A stretch of 64,000 bases of DNA, from positions 20,015 to 84,014 of the forward strand of contig NZ_VLKI01000022.1 of NCBI RefSeq assembly GCF_007830235.1. The letters run 5' to 3'. This DNA comes from Cytobacillus oceanisediminis (lineage in GTDB: Bacteria; Bacillota; Bacilli; Bacillales; Cytobacillaceae). The notes under the pieces were generated by a model. That model saw only the letters and a program-made list of their open reading frames with translations. It did no database searches and was not told where the DNA came from. The first letter of the stretch is position 1, and each line of letters opens with the position of its first letter. The translations under genes were made by a program, and so were the position numbers. This document shows, in pieces, positions 35,756-45,663 of the stretch.

Positions 35756-37312
35756 ATGAAAAAGGCTTCAACTGTTTTTTATGTATCATTAGCATTCGTG
35801 ATTTGTCTTGTTTTGATGGGCATCACGATGCCCGCATCGTTAGAACAGATCACAAGCAGTACACAAGGGATGATTACGAATTCATTCGGGTGGTATTACC
35901 TTTTGGTTGTTTCGTTGTTTGTGTTTGCGTGCTTCTATTTATTAGTGAGTCCAATTGGCCGGATTAAGCTCGGGAAACAGGGGGACAAGCCTGAGTTTTC
36001 CCGTCCAACTTGGCTTGCGATGCTTTTTAGTGCAGGTATCGGGGTTGGGTTAACTTTTTATGGTACTGCTGAACCAATTAGCCATTACATCGTTAGTTCT
36101 CCTACAGGTCAAGAGGGCACGGACCAAGGGGTTAAGGATGCGATGAGGTTTACTTTCTTTCATTGGGGAATCCATGCATGGGCCATCTATGGTTCGGTTG
36201 CATTGGCTCTAGCTTATTTTACCTTTAGAAAAGGTGAGCGGAGTTTAATTAGCAGAACGTTACGGCCGCTGATTGGGAAGCATGCAGATGGACCTGTCGG
36301 GAAGGCGATTGATGTCATTGCGGTCATTTCTACGGTGATAGGGGTCGCTACCACTTTGGGATTTGGTGCGATGCAAATTAACGGGGGACTCTCTTACCTA
36401 TTTGAAATACCTAGTACGATGACAACTCAAACCGTCATCATTCTCGCTGTTACAGTCTTATTTATGATTTCTGCTTTAACAGGTCTAAGCAAAGGGATTA
36501 AGCTCCTAAGTAATGTGAATATGGGGCTTTCGGCTGTCCTCTTCTTGATTGTATTTATTTTTGGACCGACACTTTTTACACTGAATTTATTTACAGATAC
36601 GATAGGGGCTTATATGCAAAACTTCATTAACATGAGTTTTCGGATTGCACCGATGAACGAAGAAGCCCGCAGCTGGATTAATGGGTGGACGATCTTTTAC
36701 TGGGCATGGTGGATTGCATGGGCTCCATTTGTTGGTGTGTTTATTGCTAGAGTCTCAAAGGGTCGAACGATTCGTGAGTTTGTAGTATATGTCCTGCTCG
36801 TTCCGTCAGTTATCAGTTTCCTTTGGTTTACAACCTTTGGGAGTGCAGCCATTGTCACTGAAAATTCAGGGCTCCTTTCCATTTCATCATTAGCTGTTGA
36901 GGAATCCCTTTTCGGCGTGTTAGAAGGATTTCCGTTCGGCATGGCATTATCCCTTTTAACCATCTTGATTATTGTAACGTTCTTTGTTACATCGGCGGAC
37001 TCTGGTACATTTGTTCTAGGGATGATGACAACGAATGGCTCTCAAAATCCTAGTACATCGATTAAAGTTACTTGGGGAGTCTTTCTCTCGTCTACTTCGC
37101 TAGCACTCCTTTATTCTGGGGGCCTGCAAGCTCTTCAAAACACAATGATTATTGCAGCATTGCCATTTTCAGTCATTATCGTGTTAATGGTAGCTAGCTT
37201 ATTTAAATCTTTAAAACAGGAAGCAATAGAGCTCGGACTCGGTCAGATTAGAATGGATCGGAAGTTAAATGTTGATAAACAAAGCAAAGAGGATATTAAG
37301 GAAGCTGGATAA
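35756..37312 (+). CDS. BCCT-family carrier, second copy
   Basis: A 518-residue 12-helix carrier. It has the full family signature WTIFYWAWWIAWAPFVGVF followed by ARVSKGRTIREF, with all tryptophans kept, and GFGAMQINGGLSYLFEIP in the substrate/sodium site. It is closer to the OpuD/betaine type by these motifs than the carrier at 11746, but the substrate is not certain. A charged tail (about 485-518) could respond to osmotic strength. It stands alone with terminators on the downstream side. Confidence 0.85.
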   Translation: MKKASTVFYVSLAFVICLVLMGITMPASLEQITSSTQGMITNSFGWYYLLVVSLFVFACFYLLVSPIGRIKLGKQGDKPEFSRPTWLAMLFSAGIGVGLTFYGTAEPISHYIVSSPTGQEGTDQGVKDAMRFTFFHWGIHAWAIYGSVALALAYFTFRKGERSLISRTLRPLIGKHADGPVGKAIDVIAVISTVIGVATTLGFGAMQINGGLSYLFEIPSTMTTQTVIILAVTVLFMISALTGLSKGIKLLSNVNMGLSAVLFLIVFIFGPTLFTLNLFTDTIGAYMQNFINMSFRIAPMNEEARSWINGWTIFYWAWWIAWAPFVGVFIARVSKGRTIREFVVYVLLVPSVISFLWFTTFGSAAIVTENSGLLSISSLAVEESLFGVLEGFPFGMALSLLTILIIVTFFVTSADSGTFVLGMMTTNGSQNPSTSIKVTWGVFLSSTSLALLYSGGLQALQNTMIIAALPFSVIIVLMVASLFKSLKQEAIELGLGQIRMDRKLNVDKQSKEDIKEAG

Positions 37313-37324
37313 ACGATATCCATT

Positions 37325-37365
37325 AAACAAGGCAATGTTTCAACTGTGGTTGGGACGTTGCTTGT
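37325..37365 (+). terminator. Terminator after the second BCCT gene
   Basis: AAACAAGGCAATGTTTCAA pairs imperfectly with TTGGGACGTTGCTTGTTT around GTGG. Confidence 0.65.
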
Positions 37366-37537
37366 TTATATTAAAAGCAATTCTGATATGTTTGTTTTTA
37401 TTATTTCTTCTTGGTTTAATTTCTTAGGAGTGCAATACGGAAGTGGTACTACACAGTAATCTTATTCAACGAAAGCAGAGAGCAGCTCCTTTTTCTTCTT
37501 CGACCTAACGCTGCAGTTTAGTTGCATAAGAATAGAT

Positions 37538-37573
37538 TCCAGAAGATCGTCATTAGAGTCGATCTTTTTCTTT
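37538..37573 (+). terminator. Second hairpin terminator, no gene between
   Basis: AAGATCG and CGATCTT flank a 10-base loop, followed by TTTCTTTT. The stretch 37366-37537 before it has no gene that I can support, so this may end a lost gene. Confidence 0.55.
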
Positions 37574-37684
37574 TCACTGTTTCAGGTAAAAAAGTTACGA
37601 TTGAAAGCACGTTGGAACCAAATTTATAGTGATAATATTTTATGAATCAGCAAAAGATAGTGTTTAGGAAAGGAGGGAATGCGA

Positions 37685-38068
37685 ATGCCTGTGAAAAAGT
37701 GGTTAACAGGATCGGTCGTTTTGCTTGTAATGGTTGTGGCAACTCTATGCTCACTCGGCGTATCTGCCGAATCCGCTGTTGTAACTCAGCCTATGGAGAC
37801 GGAGAAATCGATAGAGGTCGAGTTGAACGATGATTACTTTAATCCGAAAGTCATCACTATTCCAAATGGAACAACCACAACGTTGATATTGAAAAACAAA
37901 GGTAAGAAAGAGCACACCTTCACAGTGGAAAAGCTGGGAATTGACGCCGAGGTCCAGCCAGGAAAAGAAAAAAACATTACCGTGAAACCGAAACAGCCCG
38001 GTACATATGAACTGATATGTCGGTACCATTTCCAGGAAGGAATGGTTGGAAAAGTAATAGTCAAATAA
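37685..38068 (+). CDS. Secreted cupredoxin-domain protein
   Basis: A 127-residue protein. An N-terminal hydrophobic segment (about 5-28, ending GVSA) is a signal peptide or anchor. The rest is a single cupredoxin fold. Copper ligands appear as His in KKEHTF, then Cys, His and Met in ICRYHFQEGMVG, the usual type-1 order. It would carry electrons or bind copper outside the membrane. ATG 37685 is preferred over ATG 37679 because AAAGGAGG (37669-37676) is then 8 bases away. There is no oxidase gene nearby. Confidence 0.82.
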   Translation: MPVKKWLTGSVVLLVMVVATLCSLGVSAESAVVTQPMETEKSIEVELNDDYFNPKVITIPNGTTTTLILKNKGKKEHTFTVEKLGIDAEVQPGKEKNITVKPKQPGTYELICRYHFQEGMVGKVIVK

Positions 38069-38329
38069 AATGCAGGGCCGATAAGGCCTTGCTTTATTTA
38101 ATTGGCAAAGAAATGTACTATTACTATCCAGACATCATTAACAGCGAACTTCCCTCTCAAACGGATATTCTCTCCTTAGTATTGTCGGTTAAGTTTTAGA
38201 GAGATTTTTAATTAGCTTATTTTTTTACACAGGATATTGATGTTTGGATTATTAATAAAAGTTCAACATCCGATAAATGGAAAATATAATGTATGGTAAC
38301 GTATATGCCATTTAGAATGAGGTGGAAGG

Positions 38330-38890
38330 GTGTATTTTTTAAAACCTATTTCTGATGAGGTTCGTTTATCTAACATAATATTCAATAAACATAAAAAAAC
38401 GATGAGGCTCATTATAGGGTCTATTTTTGCCTGTATTGCTGCTATTCTACAGGCTGCTGGTGGCTTTTTACCAGGTATAGGATATTTTTTAAGTGCGCTT
38501 GCCACTGCACCTATTCTGTTATGTTCCATGTTTTCCATTCCATTTGGAGTAATGTCCTACTTTCTGACAATAATGTTATTATTCATCCTACAGCCAACTG
38601 AACTAATTGTATTTCCGTTTACAACAGGATTGTTAGGACTTGGCATAGGGGCATCTTTTTACTTTTTTAGGAAGAGATTAAGTATTATTGCTACTGGTGC
38701 GATTCTTTTAATATTAGGAATTATAAGTCTATTATTTATTTTTCACTTTCCAGTTTTAGGTCCGGCCTTCTCTGTTTCCTTTTCATTTCTAACAACTGGA
38801 AGTATCTTTTTATTTGCTTTCCTTTATAGCTGGTTATGGGTTGAAATGGCTTTAATCATTTTTAAAAGATTAAAAATGATTATAATTTAG
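38330..38890 (+). CDS. Small multi-span membrane protein
   Basis: A 186-residue protein with about five or six hydrophobic helices and a 25-residue charged N-terminus. I do not recognise the family with certainty. The compact size and the GGFLPGIGYFLSALATAPILL region resemble S-components of ECF vitamin transporters or related integral proteins, but no binding motif is clear. The start is GTG 38330, with GAGGTGG close upstream. It has no obvious operon partner. Confidence 0.6.
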   Translation: MYFLKPISDEVRLSNIIFNKHKKTMRLIIGSIFACIAAILQAAGGFLPGIGYFLSALATAPILLCSMFSIPFGVMSYFLTIMLLFILQPTELIVFPFTTGLLGLGIGASFYFFRKRLSIIATGAILLILGIISLLFIFHFPVLGPAFSVSFSFLTTGSIFLFAFLYSWLWVEMALIIFKRLKMIII

Positions 38891-38977
38891 TGATCCTCCA
38901 TTCCATGGTTTTAAGTTCGATTCATTAAATCCAGGTAAGAGATTTATCAAGATTAAGTAGAATTTTATAGTTATAAT

Positions 38978-40390
38978 TCATGGAACTATTTCAAAAACGG
39001 TGCCTTGGTTAAAATCAGTCACTTTCATAGAGCCATAAACCCCTAAATATAACCTGGTTTGATTCAGATTCGTTCCCAAATTAACATAATAGGCTGATTG
39101 AGATCCAAAATCATAATCGGTTTGGATCACACTAAAATCATTTTGTTTACCACTTAGTCTTACGGTGGTATAAGCTAAAGCCCCTCTAACCTGAGGTTGA
39201 GATTCTTTCCGGGCAAGATCGGTAAACACAACTCTTCCTGTTAAACCAGGAATTCTTTTCCCCATATAGGCTTGTACTCCTGTAAGTGCAGTTCCTCCAA
39301 ACTTATCGGGTCTGGTATCTTTATGAAAATAACTAGTTAAAGGCTGAAGACGACTCCCTGAAAGTGCTGCTGCTTCATTGTAATAAGCAATTGTTTTCTC
39401 ATCTAAAGTCGGATTGTTAGTGCAGCCTCTTATAATCGAAGCAGGAAAAGAACCTTCCCAACCTCGCCAGCCAAAGTTAATAAATCCTTCTTTGTCAGGT
39501 TCAGAATTCATGAAAGAAGCTTGGATAAGTTTAGTAACCGGTATTGGTTTATAATGAACGAATGAAAAAATCGACTCGACCAAATCCTGACCGACATTTC
39601 CCGCATATTTAATATACTGATTATAGTGCCTTTGAAATGAAATGCCTGGTATATTGCGAACCCCTTTGGCCATTACCGTGAGTGTTTCCTGAATAGTTGT
39701 GGGAAGTTCATTAAAACGTGTGACAATGGGTGGATTATTGATGTATTTATTCTTACCTACATCAATTTCAATTATTTTACCAGCGATTTCCAGATCGTCC
39801 TGGCTTAAGTTAAATGGATCATAGCCTGATCCACCATCTCCGGTTGTTAAAACAAGTTTTCCTGTTTCAGGTGAAAAGTTTAAACTATTGACCCCATTGT
39901 GATTTGAAAATGGTCTTCTTAAGTTAAGTAATGTCCGTCGTTTTTGGGGCTGACCATTCGATTGTAAAATCCATTCTTCAATTGTATCAATATGATCATA
40001 TTGAGTTTCTCTATTTATCCACCTTAGGTTTATGGTTCTAGCATCACAGGGGTTAGGATTAAAAGATTCAGGGAGAGCACCTGGTCCTTGTGTCCCAGCT
40101 ACTGAATAATGAAGATAAAACAGACCGTTATAATAAAATTCGGGATGAAAGGCTAGCCCCAGCAATCCCCGTTCATCATATCCACCACCAGAAACACCTA
40201 GTTTTAGGATTCGCGGGCGAATATCTAAAAAAGTCCTTAAACTTGAGTTTCCTATGTAAAAGATCTCTCCTACCTGGGTTGCAATAAATAATCTTTCAAT
40301 TGAGTCACCAGGAAGTATAGTTGTTTTCAAAACAGTAGGTAAATTAATTTTACTCGCAATGGGCCGTAAACCAACCTTAACTTTTATCAA
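38978..40390 (-). CDS. Glucose/sorbosone dehydrogenase-like PQQ beta-propeller
   Basis: A 470-residue six-blade propeller of the soluble aldose (glucose/sorbosone) dehydrogenase family. Family segments are DERGLLGLAFHPEFYYNGLFY (about 75-95), NHNGVNSLNFSPETGKLVLTTGDGG (split, about 160-184) and the C-terminal repeat-like QTRLYLGVYG. Such enzymes oxidise sugars with PQQ, usually outside the membrane. No signal peptide is visible (MIKVKVGLRPIASKI), so it is either cytoplasmic, exported in another way, or not an active dehydrogenase. It starts at TTG 40390, with AAGGAG about 11 bases upstream. No PQQ biosynthesis genes are in the window. Confidence 0.78.
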   Translation of the reverse strand: MIKVKVGLRPIASKINLPTVLKTTILPGDSIERLFIATQVGEIFYIGNSSLRTFLDIRPRILKLGVSGGGYDERGLLGLAFHPEFYYNGLFYLHYSVAGTQGPGALPESFNPNPCDARTINLRWINRETQYDHIDTIEEWILQSNGQPQKRRTLLNLRRPFSNHNGVNSLNFSPETGKLVLTTGDGGSGYDPFNLSQDDLEIAGKIIEIDVGKNKYINNPPIVTRFNELPTTIQETLTVMAKGVRNIPGISFQRHYNQYIKYAGNVGQDLVESIFSFVHYKPIPVTKLIQASFMNSEPDKEGFINFGWRGWEGSFPASIIRGCTNNPTLDEKTIAYYNEAAALSGSRLQPLTSYFHKDTRPDKFGGTALTGVQAYMGKRIPGLTGRVVFTDLARKESQPQVRGALAYTTVRLSGKQNDFSVIQTDYDFGSQSAYYVNLGTNLNQTRLYLGVYGSMKVTDFNQGTVFEIVP

Positions 40391-40501
40391 CTAAGTTTGC
40401 ACTCCTTCTTATTGTTTTCTTTAATAAGAATATGATTGGAACGGTTTATTAGTACCAAATTAGGCCGGGGAATCTAAGGGACAGGCTTTTAGTTATCCTA
40501 A

Positions 40502-41869
40502 TTAGTGTTCATGGCAATACTGCTTAATTAATCTGCTAGCCTTGGTTTGGCTGATTCCAAGATCACTTGCTACCTTTCTAGAAGATTTGTGAGTTTCATA
40601 TGATTGCTTGACCATCAATCGTTTGGTCTCGTCGATAGCTTGATCCAGTGTAGAAGATGTAGACGGGTATGAAGCTTGATCGACATTCTCTGTAATCATG
40701 TCGGGGAGGTCCGATACTTGAATGATAGAATCGCTAATAATGACTAACCGTTCGATTAAGTTTTCGAGCTGGCGCACATTTCCCGGCCAGGAATAGTGAG
40801 TAAGGACATTTAAGCATTCTTCAGAGATGACTTTATTATCGTTATATTTTTGGTTGAATTTATTTAGAAAGTTGTATGTGAGAGGAATAATATCTTCTCT
40901 TCTTTCCCGTAATGGCGGCAGGTGGATGTCAATGACATTTAAGCGATAAAACAAGTCTTCTCTAAATGATTTGTTTCCAATCATAGCCTGCAGGTTTTGA
41001 TTGGTAGCGGCGATGATCCGGACATCGACTTTCCTCACTTCGCTGCTTCCTACTGGGATAAACTGTTTTTCCTGAATAAGCTGGAGAAGTTTAGCCTGCA
41101 CGGAAAGGGGCATTTCGCCGATTTCGTCCAGGAAAATGGTACCGCCGTCCGCTGCTTCTATTAATCCTTGTTTTCCTAACTTATTTGCCCCTGTGAAGGC
41201 GCCTTTTGAGTAGCCAAATAGTTCTGACTCCAATAACTCTTCCGGGATGGCAGCACAATTGATGGCAAGAAAGGGTCCTTTATTTCGATTGCTTACTTTA
41301 TGAATATATTGAGAGAAGGCACCTTTTCCGGTCCCGGATTCTCCCAGAATAAGAATATTTGAATCTGTTGGCGCTACTTTTTTGCAAAACTCCAATATTC
41401 CTTTAATCTCCCCGCTGTTGGTCACAATGGTTATTTCCCCATCATCATCATGCTGAGTTGTTTTTGACTCGGTTTTATCCTCTCTCGCATTCATCATTTT
41501 CATTTTTTGTATTTCTGTAGAAGTGATGACAACCAGTTCAATTTCATTTTTGTTATTTAAGATTGGGATAGCCGTTGTCATCAGCTCTGCCCCGATATAT
41601 GTCTGCTGTCTCATGTAGCACGGCTCTTTCCGCCGATATACCTCAGGTACAATAGAAGGCTTCCAGTAGCCTTTTTCAAAAAGTTCCACATTGTACTTTC
41701 CAATAATGTCCCTTGGCTTAAGTCCATAATGCCTCTCACATACCTTATTCACATATAAAATCCGCATTTCTCCATCTAGAACAAAGATTTCATCAGAGGA
41801 ATAATCGAGAATTTTTAATAAAGTTTCCAGTGTCATTTCTACATTGCCTGTATTTGCTGGCATTTTCAT
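40502..41869 (-). CDS. Sigma-54-dependent activator with PAS domain
   Basis: A 455-residue enhancer-binding protein. The PAS sensor is at about 12-115 ([22 protein letters not shown]), and the AAA+ domain is at about 145-375 with Walker A GESGTGKG, the sigma-54 contact loop GAFTGA and Walker B FLDEIGEM. The Fis-type helix-turn-helix [20 protein letters not shown] is at the end. ATG 41869 is preferred over 41893 because the Shine-Dalgarno AGAGGAGG lies between the two. It is divergent from the carnitine-like operon, whose promoter is a -24/-12 site, so it is the dedicated activator. The PAS domain may bind the nutrient or an intermediate. Confidence 0.9.
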   Translation of the reverse strand: MKMPANTGNVEMTLETLLKILDYSSDEIFVLDGEMRILYVNKVCERHYGLKPRDIIGKYNVELFEKGYWKPSIVPEVYRRKEPCYMRQQTYIGAELMTTAIPILNNKNEIELVVITSTEIQKMKMMNAREDKTESKTTQHDDDGEITIVTNSGEIKGILEFCKKVAPTDSNILILGESGTGKGAFSQYIHKVSNRNKGPFLAINCAAIPEELLESELFGYSKGAFTGANKLGKQGLIEAADGGTIFLDEIGEMPLSVQAKLLQLIQEKQFIPVGSSEVRKVDVRIIAATNQNLQAMIGNKSFREDLFYRLNVIDIHLPPLRERREDIIPLTYNFLNKFNQKYNDNKVISEECLNVLTHYSWPGNVRQLENLIERLVIISDSIIQVSDLPDMITENVDQASYPSTSSTLDQAIDETKRLMVKQSYETHKSSRKVASDLGISQTKASRLIKQYCHEH

Positions 41870-41915
41870 TCGTTGAACCTCCTCTTGAGTCATTTTTGGT
41901 TCAAGTAAATCTGCT

Positions 41916-41939
41916 AATTGAGTTCATTTTAACTCAATT
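41916..41939. promoter_or_regulatory. Upstream activating sequence for the sigma-54 activator
   Basis: AATTGAGTT-CATTTT-AACTCAATT: perfect 9-base arms with a 6-base centre, about 85-108 bases before the expected transcription start. This spacing is normal for enhancer-binding-protein sites. Confidence 0.75.
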
Positions 41940-41997
41940 TATATCTATTTTCAGTAAATTTTTAATTTTTCGCTTTATTGTCAAGGGTTTGCACTGT

Positions 41998-42013
41998 TGG
42001 CACAGTACTTGCA
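41998..42013 (+). promoter_or_regulatory. Sigma-54 (-24/-12) promoter
   Basis: TGGCAC-AGTAC-TTGCA: GG at 41999-42000 and GC at 42011-42012 are exactly 12 bases apart, as required by SigL. Transcription should start near 42024, 28 bases before the first gene. Confidence 0.9.
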
Positions 42014-42051
42014 TTAAAAAGTGTATAGAACGATACAAAGGAGGTTCAGTA

Positions 42052-43071
42052 ATGGGAAATTACCCTGATGCTTTCGACATCACGATTATTGGCGGAGGCC
42101 CTGTTGGTTTATTTACCGCTTTTTATGCGGGGATGCGCCAGGCTTCGGTGAAAGTCATTGAGAGTCTTCCGCAGTTGGGCGGCCAATTATCAGCGTTATA
42201 TCCGGAAAAATATATTTATGATATAGCTGGTTTTCCAAAGGTAAGAGCTCAAGAACTGATAGATAACTTGTTAAAACAGATGAATCAATTTAATCCGTCT
42301 GTCTGTTTAGGGGAATCTGTTGAAGCCATCGTCCGCCAGTCTGATCAATCATTTGCGATTTACACGAATAAAGGCACCCATTATTCGAAGGCAGTGATTA
42401 TTACGGCGGGGAATGGCGCTTTCCAGCCGCGGAAATTAAACATCGGCAGCGAGAACAAATTTGAAAATAAAAATCTTCATTACTTTGTTAAAGACTTAAA
42501 TCAGTTTGCCGGCAAAAAGGTTGTACTCTTCGGCGGCGGAGATTCGGCTGTTGACTGGGCTTTGATGCTGGAGCCGATTGCCGAAAAAGTAACCCTCATT
42601 CACAGGAGAGATAAGTTCCGGGCGCATGAGCATAGTGTGGAACGTTTGATGGAGTCCAAAGTGGAGGTGTTGACGCCTTATATGCCAGTGGAGCTGGCTG
42701 GGGCAGATGAAATAGAACAAGTAATGGTGAAAAACACAAGCAGCGGGGAAACAATGGCCATCCCAGCAGATGACGTACTCGTTAATTTTGGATTTGTATC
42801 CTCACTGGGACCTATTAAGGATTGGGGTTTGGAAATAGAGAAAAATGCTATCCTGGTAAACTCCAAAATGGAAACGAATATTCCCGGGATTTATGCAGCT
42901 GGTGATATCTGTACCTATGAAGGGAAAGTAAAGCTGATTGCCAGCGGCTTTGGGGAGGCGCCTACTGCTGTCAGCAATGCAAAGGTTTATGTTGATCCAG
43001 GTTCAAAAGTACAGCCGCTTCATAGTACAAGCATTATGGCGGAAAAAGAAAAATCCGGCAGGGCGATTTAA
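42052..43071 (+). CDS. Ferredoxin-NADP+ reductase, thioredoxin-reductase-like (YumC type)
   Basis: A 339-residue FAD protein. The FAD motif is IIGGGPVG (12-19), the NADPH motif [12 protein letters not shown] is near 160, and the GDICTYEGK segment is near 285. The CxxC redox pair of thioredoxin reductase is missing, as in YumC-type ferredoxin/flavodoxin reductases. It heads the sigma-54 operon and probably supplies electrons, through a ferredoxin encoded elsewhere, to the Rieske oxygenase next to it. Known carnitine monooxygenases use CntB, a different reductase. ATG 42052 follows AAGGAGG. Confidence 0.88.
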   Translation: MGNYPDAFDITIIGGGPVGLFTAFYAGMRQASVKVIESLPQLGGQLSALYPEKYIYDIAGFPKVRAQELIDNLLKQMNQFNPSVCLGESVEAIVRQSDQSFAIYTNKGTHYSKAVIITAGNGAFQPRKLNIGSENKFENKNLHYFVKDLNQFAGKKVVLFGGGDSAVDWALMLEPIAEKVTLIHRRDKFRAHEHSVERLMESKVEVLTPYMPVELAGADEIEQVMVKNTSSGETMAIPADDVLVNFGFVSSLGPIKDWGLEIEKNAILVNSKMETNIPGIYAAGDICTYEGKVKLIASGFGEAPTAVSNAKVYVDPGSKVQPLHSTSIMAEKEKSGRAI

Positions 43072-43118
43072 CTTTGAAATGCGGCTCAAATAAATTTCAT
43101 TTAAAAAGGAGATAAATC

Positions 43119-44204
43119 ATGACTGCTTACAATAAAGTGCAAAATGCAGCAAACCGTACATTCGAAAGAACATTAACCTATGACAAATACACAGATCCGA
43201 AAGTGCTGGAAAAAGAGATGGATCTCGTTTTTGCAAAGTCATGGCAGCTTGTCGGCCATGTTAGCCAAGTTGAAAAGGCGGGGGATTTTTTCACTGCAGA
43301 GGTGGCCGGCGAGCCTATTATCGTCAACCGCTGTAAAGATGAAGTCGTCCGTGCTTTTTATAATGTTTGCCCTCATCGGGCGACAAAGCTTGAAAAAAGC
43401 GAGGCTGGAAATAAGAAAATTCTTCAATGTGGTTATCACGGGTGGACATTCAAACTCGATGGCCAGCTGAATAAAGCGCCTAACTTCCGGGGAGAAGACG
43501 AGGCATGTGTAAAGGATGCCTGTCTGCGTTCAGTACGGATGGAAATTTTGGAATCACTCATTTTTGTTAATTTGGATGACAATGCAAAGCCATTAAGTGA
43601 GTCATATGGAGATTTCTTTGAAAGATTAAGCAAGAATACATTTTTGAGTGAGCTAAAAAGAACCAGCCAAAAAACACGTACTTTCAAAGCGAACTGGAAG
43701 GCTTTTATGGATAACTATTTAGAGTGTGACCATTGCCATGTTGCTCATCCAAGCTTCGTGGCGGCACTTGATATGAATGATTATCAGATTATTACGTGTG
43801 AGAATTATTCCATGCAGGGAACGGTTGTAAAGCCTGATAAAAAGTATGGAACGGTTAATTTAGATGAAGCGGAAATGCAAGGCGGCCAATTCTACTGGCT
43901 TTGGCCAAACCTGATGCTGACCATTTACCCTGGACCAGGCAATATGGCGACCATTCAAATCATTCCGATTGATCATGAAACATCCATGGCTGTCTACACC
44001 TATTATTTCCGTGATGAGAACCTGTCCCAGGCGGAAAAAGATTTAGTGACGTTTGCAGAGCAAGTCCGTTCAGAGGATATTGAGCTGGTGGAACTGGAAC
44101 AGATTGGGTTCCGTTCACGGGCATTCAATAAAGGCAGATATTCGTCTTCAGAAAAAGCGATTGTTCAATTTCATGAAATGGTATTGGAGGCCCTAAATGA
44201 GTAA
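43119..44204 (+). CDS. Rieske non-heme iron oxygenase, CntA/GbcA-like
   Basis: A 361-residue oxygenase alpha subunit. The [2Fe-2S] Rieske ligands are C84, H86, C104 and H107. The mononuclear iron site uses H205 and H210, with Glu202 as the bridging residue (NYLECDHCHVAH), as in carnitine and betaine oxygenases of the CntA/GbcA group in contrast to the Asp of aromatic-ring dioxygenases. The pathway context (aldehyde dehydrogenase, malate-type dehydrogenase, BCCT carrier) favours C-N cleavage of carnitine to trimethylamine and malic semialdehyde. Demethylation of glycine betaine is the main alternative. It overlaps the next gene by 8 bases. Confidence 0.85.
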   Translation: MTAYNKVQNAANRTFERTLTYDKYTDPKVLEKEMDLVFAKSWQLVGHVSQVEKAGDFFTAEVAGEPIIVNRCKDEVVRAFYNVCPHRATKLEKSEAGNKKILQCGYHGWTFKLDGQLNKAPNFRGEDEACVKDACLRSVRMEILESLIFVNLDDNAKPLSESYGDFFERLSKNTFLSELKRTSQKTRTFKANWKAFMDNYLECDHCHVAHPSFVAALDMNDYQIITCENYSMQGTVVKPDKKYGTVNLDEAEMQGGQFYWLWPNLMLTIYPGPGNMATIQIIPIDHETSMAVYTYYFRDENLSQAEKDLVTFAEQVRSEDIELVELEQIGFRSRAFNKGRYSSSEKAIVQFHEMVLEALNE

Positions 44205-45645
44205 ATTAACTGGAGTTCAGCCAACGAAAAAGTACCTGATGATTAATGGCGAAAAAATAGAAACAGATCAATACGCATCCCTCTCTTCACCTTATTCAGG
44301 TGAAGAAATTGCTCAAATCGCGATGGCCAATAAAGAACAGACTGAAAAGGCCATTGAGGCTGCGTATGAGTCCAGACATTTGATGGCAAAAATGCCAGCT
44401 TATAAGAGAGCGGAGATTTTAGAAAAAGTGGTTTCTCTTTTGACTGAAAAAGCGGATGAAGCGGCAGAGATCATTACCAGCGAGTCTTCCAAACCGATCA
44501 TGTTCTCAAAAGCGGAAGTGGCCAGAACGATCGAAACGTATAAATTTTCGGCTGAGGAAGCGAAGCGCATTCATGGGGAAACGATTCCATTTGATGCTGC
44601 ATCAGGCGGTGTTGGCCGGATTGGCTATACATTGAGAGAACCGATTGGGGTCATAGGAGCCATAACTCCTTTTAATTTCCCTATGAATCTTGTAGCACAT
44701 AAGGTAGGACCCGCGATTGCGGCAGGCAATACAATCGTCTTAAAGCCTGCCTCGCAGACACCGCTCTCGGCATTGTTTATAGCGGAGTTATTTGAAGAGG
44801 CAGGGCTACCGCCAGGGGTGTTAAATGTTGTGACCGGCCCTGGAAGTGTGGTGGGAGAAGAAATTGTCAGAAATGACCGCGTCAGCATGGTCACCTTTAC
44901 CGGCAGTCCGGAAGTCGGGATTGGGATCCGCAACAGGGCAGGCTTAAAGAAAACAACATTGGAGCTGGGCTCTAACTCAGCACTAATCATTGATAAAGAT
45001 ACAGTTATCGATGAAATTATTGACCGCTGCATTATGGGAGCCTTTTCAAATCAGGGCCAGGTTTGTATTTCGCTTCAGCGCATCTATGCACATGAAGATG
45101 TGTATGAAGAGTTCACAGAGAAATTTACTCAGGCCGCAAAGCAGCTAAAGGTTGGCGATCCGCTTGAACCGGATACGTATATTTCTTCTTTAATTTCAAA
45201 AGGAGAGGCTGATCGAGTATTAGGCTGGATTGAGGAAACAAAAAGCAGCAGCGCAGATATTGCGACTGGTGGATGTCTTCGAAATGGAGTACTTGAGCCT
45301 ACGATCATTACGAATGCCGAGCAGGATTTAAAGGTGTCTTGCCAGGAAGCATTTGCACCCATTGTTGTCGTAAACAAATTCCGTTCAATGGAAGAAGCGG
45401 TTCAGCAAGTTAATAACTCACGGTTTGGTCTGCAAGCTGGAATTTACACAAACAATGTGAAACATGCCATGTATGCTTCACAGGAATTGCATGTTGGGGG
45501 TGTCATTATAAATGATGTGCCAACCTACCGTGTTGACCAAATGCCATATGGCGGTGTGAAGGAAAGCGGAACCGGACGTGAAGGCATCAAGTATGCAGTA
45601 GAAGAGATGACCGAAATGAAACTAATCGTTTGGAATAATAACTAA
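44197..45645 (+). CDS. Aldehyde dehydrogenase, probable malic-semialdehyde oxidising
   Basis: A 482-residue NAD(P)-dependent enzyme with Asn160 in ITPFN, Glu257 in LELGSN and Cys290 in GQVCIS. Translation is coupled to the Rieske gene (8-base overlap, GGAGG inside the upstream gene). In a carnitine route it would oxidise malic semialdehyde, the other product of C-N cleavage, to malate. It is strongly similar to the aldehyde dehydrogenase of the ectoine cluster (10020-11462), which suggests one recruited subfamily for two related C4 semialdehydes. Confidence 0.85.
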   Translation: MSKLTGVQPTKKYLMINGEKIETDQYASLSSPYSGEEIAQIAMANKEQTEKAIEAAYESRHLMAKMPAYKRAEILEKVVSLLTEKADEAAEIITSESSKPIMFSKAEVARTIETYKFSAEEAKRIHGETIPFDAASGGVGRIGYTLREPIGVIGAITPFNFPMNLVAHKVGPAIAAGNTIVLKPASQTPLSALFIAELFEEAGLPPGVLNVVTGPGSVVGEEIVRNDRVSMVTFTGSPEVGIGIRNRAGLKKTTLELGSNSALIIDKDTVIDEIIDRCIMGAFSNQGQVCISLQRIYAHEDVYEEFTEKFTQAAKQLKVGDPLEPDTYISSLISKGEADRVLGWIEETKSSSADIATGGCLRNGVLEPTIITNAEQDLKVSCQEAFAPIVVVNKFRSMEEAVQQVNNSRFGLQAGIYTNNVKHAMYASQELHVGGVIINDVPTYRVDQMPYGGVKESGTGREGIKYAVEEMTEMKLIVWNNN

Positions 45646-45663
45646 GGACGAAGGGAGATTTCT

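Noticed and set aside
41830..42051. A 74-codon N-terminal extension of the ferredoxin reductase
   Set aside because: It runs through the sigma-54 promoter and the activator gene start; AAGGAGG before ATG 42052 fixes the real start.
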